From the NCBI GenBank assembly GCA_013396915.1, contig VWZL01000024.1, positions 236,021 through 300,020 on the forward strand: DNA of 64,000 nucleotides. The letters run 5' to 3'. The translations under genes and the position numbers were made by a program. This stretch comes from Stercorarius parasiticus (lineage: Eukaryota > Chordata > Aves > Charadriiformes > Stercorariidae). Below, in pieces: positions 60,304 through 64,000 of this stretch; within the stretch, counting starts at the first letter, position 1, and every line of letters starts with the position of its first letter. The notes beneath the pieces were generated by a model. The model was not told the origin of the DNA. It worked only from the letters and a program-made list of their open reading frames with translations, and did not search any database.

Positions 60304-62920
60304 GGTGACACCGTAATTTTTCATATACCTGAAAAACAAAGGAGAAAAGCAAAATAAAGCGAGGGAAATACTGGTAGTTTTTGGTAAAGAGCAGGATGGC
60401 TTTAAACCCCAGCAAGACTTCTCCAACAGGTCCACCTGGCCCTGCAGGTGCGATTCACAAAAAGTGCTCCCCCCAAAAACCCCACATCTTACTCCCATCA
60501 CTGTGCACACCTGCTGAATTTCTCTCCCATTTTATGGTGCTGCAGAAAAAAAACCAACTATCGGAGACAACAAACTGTCCGGAAACCAATTCAATCAACA
60601 CAAATGTTATCAAACAATAAGTATTACATTTTGCTTACTAATTCTTTCACGTTAACTCCTTACCCAGATCGCTTTCTATGCAGTTACAGCTTTAACGTCT
60701 TGCTAATTACAAAAATAAGCCAGTTTGCAGAGAACAATCTGTTGGCATGATTTACTTGCTACAGCCCCCTGGGGAAACAGACTTATTAAATGAAGCACTG
60801 AAATACAAATATATCAACTGTGAAGAACAGCCCTTCTCCTCACGGTGCCTTTCATAGTCAGTCCCCCATTCAATAAGCTATTCTTGTTTAGGCTGGGTTA
60901 TGTATCAAGCATAGTAGCAATTAAAAACAACGCAGCTAATTAAAAACAAAGGAGCTCTGTACTTGCCCAGATTCCTAAATTTCTTGCATGCTTTTACCCT
61001 GCTCATCTTAAAGGAAAAAAAAAAAGAAAAAACAAAAATAACTTTGTTGCATCTTTTAACCTTTGGTTTTATAAAGTTTGTGGGGGTTTTGTCTCCTGAA
61101 ATTGCACAAGAGCTACACACTTTGCCTACAATAGGCTAACGGATATCAGAGCCCACCTAACCTGGGATGCTCTTGCATAGAGGATGGACTGTTTCTCCTT
61201 TTAGACTCTGGCAACACCGCACCAGATGCCCCTTCTTTTGCAGAAGTCACCACTGGACTATTTTAAAGCCAAAGCTGAGAACCAGACTGCTGCCGGCGGA
61301 GTGGGAGAGATGCAGCCCCAGCCCAGAAACTCCCCCCGGCAAAGAGGGGAGAGCCCCAGCGATGTGGGATGTGACCAGCCCCCCCCAAAGGTAACACACA
61401 AAACCTAAAGCATCCCTAAAATGTAGACGATACTGGGACAGACACGTACAGCCCTGGGACAGTGACAGTGCAGGTACAGGGGTGCCAGACACCCGGTCCC
61501 CATCCCCTCCCGCCAGCTGAAACTCCTTCACCGGCCAAATTTGTTCTTTGTAACCGTAGCACTTTCTCACCCTCTTTGCATGTCTGAAGTTAATTTAAGC
61601 CTCTGAAAAATTAAAAAAAAACCCAAACCCAAACCACTAAACCCACCCTCCTGACAGCCCTGAGCAGGCGGCACAGAAACCACACCAGCTTCAAAACCTC
61701 CTCACGATGGGATTTGCAGTACCTTGACGGCACCGCACGGTAAAACACGTAGCAGGATGGGAGCACATGGGGTGCCTTCAAAGCCTGTGCCGGCCCTCCT
61801 TAATTATGTTTACCAACAGCTTCCCAGGAGACAATAGTCCCCTAAAAGATAAAAAAAGAACAACCCTGGATGAAGCAGTTCCTCGGCCTGAAGAAGTTAA
61901 TCCTTCACTGCAACGCGTGCGCCTACGGGGCCAGTGCATCCCCCATGGTGAGGTGATCCCCCCCCATCCCTCCTCCTCTTCCTCCCTCCTCCTCCTCGGC
62001 AGCCCCAGAGCTGCAGGTGGTTTTGCCCACGGAGGGGTTGTTGTTTTTTGGGCCTTAATCCAAAACAGATGGGGAGAAGGTGGATTTGGCCACTCTCCAG
62101 CCCCAGCAGCACATGTCCTACCTGACACCTGGATTAACCCCTTTTCTGCCTGCGCCCTAGCAAAGCCGAGCTCACAGGCAGCCAGGATGCCCAAACCAGC
62201 TACCTGGCTGCATTTACAAACCTTTTATTACTATTTTTTATGCCTTCTGGGTCAGAGAAACCCTCCAAATCCACGGCAGGGGTCTGAATCAAAGCCTGGG
62301 CTGCAGCCAGAGGTTCACTCATCCCAGCGGACCCTGTGGTCCACCCACAGCAGCCAAAATCTTTGCAAAAAAAAATCCCGCACATATCTTGAAAGAACAT
62401 CAGTTCGCACGACAGAGCAACCGCTCACTGCTCCAGACGACATCTCCGATGTTGCCGGTGAAGGATGACAACGTCCAGCCACGGGAGGGAGAAACAAGCT
62501 CCCTGAGAAGCCCATAGGACACATGTCCAACAGCAAACGCACTCAGAGATACGATGCTGACCACATCCAAGTCTCATGGGAGACACCGGAGGCTCGTGGG
62601 GCAGCCAAGATCACACCACTGAAACAGGGATAACTCCCAGGTCCAGACCAAAAAAAACCAAAATCCCACGCAGCATCCATTTCTACTGGGATTCACCTGA
62701 TCTGCAGGAGTCCCAGAGGAGCGAGAAGGTGGACATCACGACGCTGCAGAGCCCTGAGGCTCCCGTCGCCTGCAAACCCCACAGCACCCACCACGAGCCA
62801 CGCCGCCTCCCCCCAAACCACACAGCAAGAGAAAACACAAAGCGTTTTCCTCAAGCGAGCTAACCAAATTAACACAAACACTAAGCCAGAGCCAAGGCAA
62901 GCTGTGCAATAAGATGGTGC

Positions 62921-62942
62921 TATTTTATTTTATTTTATTTTT
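62921..62942. repeat. (TATTT)n microsatellite
   Basis: Four tandem copies of the pentamer TATTT. Confidence 0.9.
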
Positions 62943-63654
62943 AAATACTATCATTGGTGATTAGCCACGTCTGGCAGGAGGATGAAGGGAGGTGTATGCA
63001 TCTCCCATCTATGAGAATAAGCCAAATGCATAGGAAAAAACACACCTTTGGCATGCTGTCTTATTCAAAACACCTATTGTTTTGTTAATGCAAAATAGGT
63101 GTCATTCAAACGGGATTCTCAATTAATGGGAAAAAGCTGGTGAACCTGTTGCCCACCAACCAAAACACATTAATTTTTCTCCTCGTAACGCCTTCCCCCT
63201 CTTTGCTGATTTATGGCTGTGATGTTTTCCAGGTCAAGTTTCCAAATCCTTCTCAGGAGCTATATGCGATGTAGCGGGGCTGCGCCCATTGGTGTCTACT
63301 TGTATCCCCCCCCCAAAAAAAAAAAAATCTTAAAGACCAGGGTTTTTCTGTCAGCAGAGATGATCCTCTCCTCCCCTCCTCGCCCCGGCACTCGGGAGCG
63401 GAATTCACACCAGCGATCTGGACGCTGCTTTGAAAGCCATGTCACCAAAATCGCTGGCCACTCAGACAAAAAGACCCAGAAGCCAGTTCAGACCCAGCGA
63501 GGATATTTTAATTGCAGTAATTCCACAAGTATTCTTAAATCTGCATTGATATCTTACAATGAAGTCCCAAAAATGTGCAATGTGCACCGCAGCATTATAT
63601 ATGTATACTATATCTCTGCCGGCACCACCGAGTGGAGGATTTTGCCACCTTCTC

Positions 63655-63708
63655 CTTTTTTTTTTTTTTTTTTNTTCCCCCTTTTTTTTTTTTTTTTTTT
63701 TTTTTTTA
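63655..63708. repeat. Poly(T) tract with an N
   Basis: Two T runs separated by 'nttccccc', with the unknown base at 63674. Typical of a homopolymer assembly problem. Confidence 0.95.
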
Positions 63709-63930
63709 CATAACCTGAAATAAAATAATCCTATCTTCCTTTTAGTTGCCAAAAAAGACATTCTGTTCTTGGCTAAGACTTCTTACTCATCTATTTTACT
63801 GAAAACAGCTTTTGGAACAAGTACATAATGCAATGGATCAAACCCGCAGGAATTCCTCTCTGGCACCAGAACTCCCACTATCCTGGGAATACTTTCTAAC
63901 AAATATTTAGCCCAGATGTGCATTCCTTTC

Positions 63931-63963
63931 TTTTTCTCTCTCTCTCTCCCCCCCCCCCCCCCT

Positions 63964-63990
<27 letters not shown>
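63931..63990. repeat. Polypyrimidine tract (CT)n C(n) T(n)
   Basis: A CT repeat, a run of about 17 C, then a long T run ending in AAAAAGAAAG at the window edge. Confidence 0.95.
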
Positions 63991-63995
<5 letters not shown>

Positions 63996-64000
63996 GAAAG

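Larger units (their letters stand above)
60329..64000 (-). other. CSRNP1 upstream intron or 5' flank
   Basis: The exon with the ATG begins at 60328 after an acceptor (TTTTTCAG), so a non-coding 5' exon must lie further right. I did not identify it; it may be beyond 64000. Plus-strand open frames (for instance 61767-62468) have no recognisable motif. Low-complexity tracts occur at the right edge. Confidence 0.6.

Noticed and set aside
61767..62468. A 233-codon plus-strand open frame
   Set aside because: No family resemblance; contains Ser and Leu runs from CT-rich sequence; lies upstream of CSRNP1 on the opposite strand with no promoter or exon signals.
1..64000. CRISPR arrays, bacterial systems, tRNA or rRNA genes
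   Set aside because: Nothing of the kind is visible. All recognisable sequence is avian nuclear DNA.

Overview
This is vertebrate nuclear DNA, almost certainly from a bird. The interspersed repeats are CR1 LINEs of avian type, with the usual tail ending in ATTCTATGATTCTATGA. The introns are small, and three gene families can be recognised from spliced exons whose splice sites and phases agree. All genes here are eukaryotic, so operons and ribosome binding sites do not apply.

Layout. Positions 1-5089 hold a CR1 tail and the probable 3'UTR of GORASP1. GORASP1 (GRASP65, minus strand) has eight coding exons at 5090-10498. Its first coding exon is missing and probably lies in or beside a CpG-rich block at 13029-13574 that contains a 150-N gap. 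From 15.7 to 34.4 kb there is no working gene. Dispersed fragments on the plus strand align in order with TTC21A (a tetratricopeptide protein of the IFT139 family) but carry stops, frameshifts and deletions, so I call a unitary TTC21A pseudogene. At 39942-44568 (plus) lies an intact eight-exon pancreatic elastase gene coding for 279 residues, with a TATA box and a poly(A) signal. At 54760-60303 (minus) lies the four-exon coding part of CSRNP1 (570 residues). Its long AU-rich 3'UTR runs down to about 52045, and its 5' exon is not seen before the window ends.

Synteny. In mammals the order GORASP1(-) - TTC21A(+) - CSRNP1(-) is known from human 3p22. This window keeps that order and orientation, but TTC21A is dead and an elastase gene sits between it and CSRNP1. 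Human CELA1 lies near CSRNP2 and SCN8A at 12q13, and TTC21B lies near CSRNP3 and the SCN1A cluster at 2q24. The elastase may therefore be an old member of this duplicated (2R) chromosome block that mammals lost at the 3p22 position. This is inference.

The genes do not form a pathway: GORASP1 acts in Golgi stacking, TTC21A in cilia and sperm flagella, elastase in digestion, and CSRNP1 in immediate-early transcription. Assembly flags: single Ns at 13028, 38563, 52594 and 63674, a 150-N gap, and a 713-bp direct duplication around the N at 38563 that is probably an assembly artefact.
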